This document shows positions 20,360 through 20,782 of a stretch of 20,782 bases of DNA, piece after piece. Each line of letters begins with the position of its first letter. Position 1 is the first letter of the stretch. Below the pieces are notes generated by a model. That model was not told the origin of the DNA. It worked only from the letters and a program-made list of their open reading frames with translations, and did no database searches. The position numbers and the translations under genes are program-made. This stretch comes from Undivivens sp041654215 (GTDB lineage: Bacteria; Omnitrophota; Gorgyraeia; Gygaellales; Profunditerraquicolaceae). The stretch covers positions 1 through 20,782 of the forward strand of contig JBAZDY010000020.1 in assembly GCA_041654215.1 (NCBI GenBank), given 5' to 3'.

Positions 20360-20389
20360 ATTATACTACCGCCGCGGCGGCTTTGTAAA
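20360..20389 (-). promoter_or_regulatory. Promoter of the hydG-aspA-hydF operon
   Basis: On the minus strand TTTACA (20384-20389, 5 of 6) is 18 bases from a perfect TATAAT (20360-20365). The spacer contains CCGCCGCGGCGG, a perfect 12-base palindrome that could be an operator. The start near 20353 gives a leader of about 140 bases before hydG. The stretch 20390-20509 between this promoter and the flavodoxin-family gene shows nothing I can name. Confidence 0.7.
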
Positions 20390-20509
20390 GGTCTTTACTC
20401 GAGAATTAGCCGCGCGCTCAGTGAAAAAAGCGCTACTTTTCCGATATTTTATTTCTCTTCTTATATCCCGCATAAACCAGAAACAAATCCTTTTTCTTTT
20501 TCCCCGTTC

Positions 20510-20782
20510 TTACTCCCGGCGCAATTTATTCAGCAAAAAAACCATATTTTCTCCGAGATTCCTCATATTGGCGAGTCCTTCGGCGTCATCCTCCACTTCC
20601 CCGATTTCTCTGCCGACCACCATATTCCAATAGGTAGAGCCGGTCAGGAACATCTGGTTCAAGTGAAAAAAATGATTCAGGGTATCGAAGGCGTGTATCG
20701 CCCCGCCGCGACGGACCGCCATCACTGCCGCGGCGGCTTTGTGTTTTAAAAGATAATCATTGGCCCGGGAGACGTATCCTGC
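20510..20782 (-). CDS. Flavodoxin-family FMN oxidoreductase, C-terminal part (runs off right edge)
   Basis: The last 90 residues of an NAD(P)H-dependent FMN reductase or iron-sulfur-flavoprotein-like protein of the flavodoxin fold. The reading frame is open to the window edge. KAAAAVMAVRRGGAIHAFD is the strand and loop near the flavin, NHFFHLNQMFLTGSTYWN matches the region before the last strand, and VGREIGEVEDDAEGLANMRNLGENM is a hallmark of this group. Such proteins pass electrons between NAD(P)H or ferredoxin and acceptors in anaerobes. The cluster-binding N-terminal part, if any, lies outside the window. It points the same way as the hyd operon, but the hyd promoter lies in between, so it is probably a separate unit. 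Confidence 0.82.
   Translation of the reverse strand, partial: AGYVSRANDYLLKHKAAAAVMAVRRGGAIHAFDTLNHFFHLNQMFLTGSTYWNMVVGREIGEVEDDAEGLANMRNLGENMVFLLNKLRRE

Overview
This 20.8 kb stretch is bacterial chromosome, most of it coding on the minus strand. The best guess for the host is an uncultured anaerobe of the Omnitrophota type (formerly OP3). The clues are a secreted protein opening with an ITVTTYYPSPNGIY motif after its signal peptide, a DUF3568-type lipoprotein, a TreT plus DUF5752 pair, and [FeFe]-hydrogenase maturation genes. This assignment comes from family recognition, not from a marker gene. No rRNA, tRNA, CRISPR array, transposase or phage gene was seen.

Left part (1-4100): the start of phosphoglycerate kinase (pgk), a secreted TTYYPSP-family protein, a plus-strand pair (TatD-type nuclease and TcdA-like E1 enzyme), a small lipoprotein, and a DedA/YqaA membrane protein. 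A two-way terminator lies between the convergent units.

Trehalose block (4101-9360): four tightly packed minus-strand genes encode a trehalose-6-phosphate synthase fused to a membrane sensor (two membrane segments, an extracytoplasmic domain and a HAMP linker), OtsB phosphatase, a DUF5752 protein, and the one-step trehalose synthase TreT. Two different routes to trehalose thus share one operon. The operon is preceded by a promoter, about 190 nt of structured leader and a strong intrinsic terminator, which looks like transcription attenuation.

Middle (9400-14920): an HTH-Fic protein whose catalytic histidine is replaced, apparently autoregulated through two TAGGACA-N2-TGTCCTA sites; a small Smr-like protein; an RRM RNA-binding protein with a long repetitive basic tail; and a plus-strand pair of dipeptide epimerase and DUF819 membrane protein. 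Two copies of a hairpin-rich repeat of 171-192 bp lie in this part.

Right part (15062-20782): a DUF6941 gene with a small membrane protein, then the hydrogenase cofactor operon hydG-aspA-hydF. HydG lacks the middle cysteine of its C-terminal cluster motif. The operon has its own promoter and a leader that can fold into two mutually exclusive structures. A truncated flavodoxin-family gene ends the window.

The most interesting items are the sensor-fused trehalose-6-phosphate synthase and its attenuator-like leader, the altered HydG and its riboswitch-like leader, the Fic-fold regulator with its operators, and the hairpin repeat family. All functional statements rest on reading motifs by eye; no database search was run.
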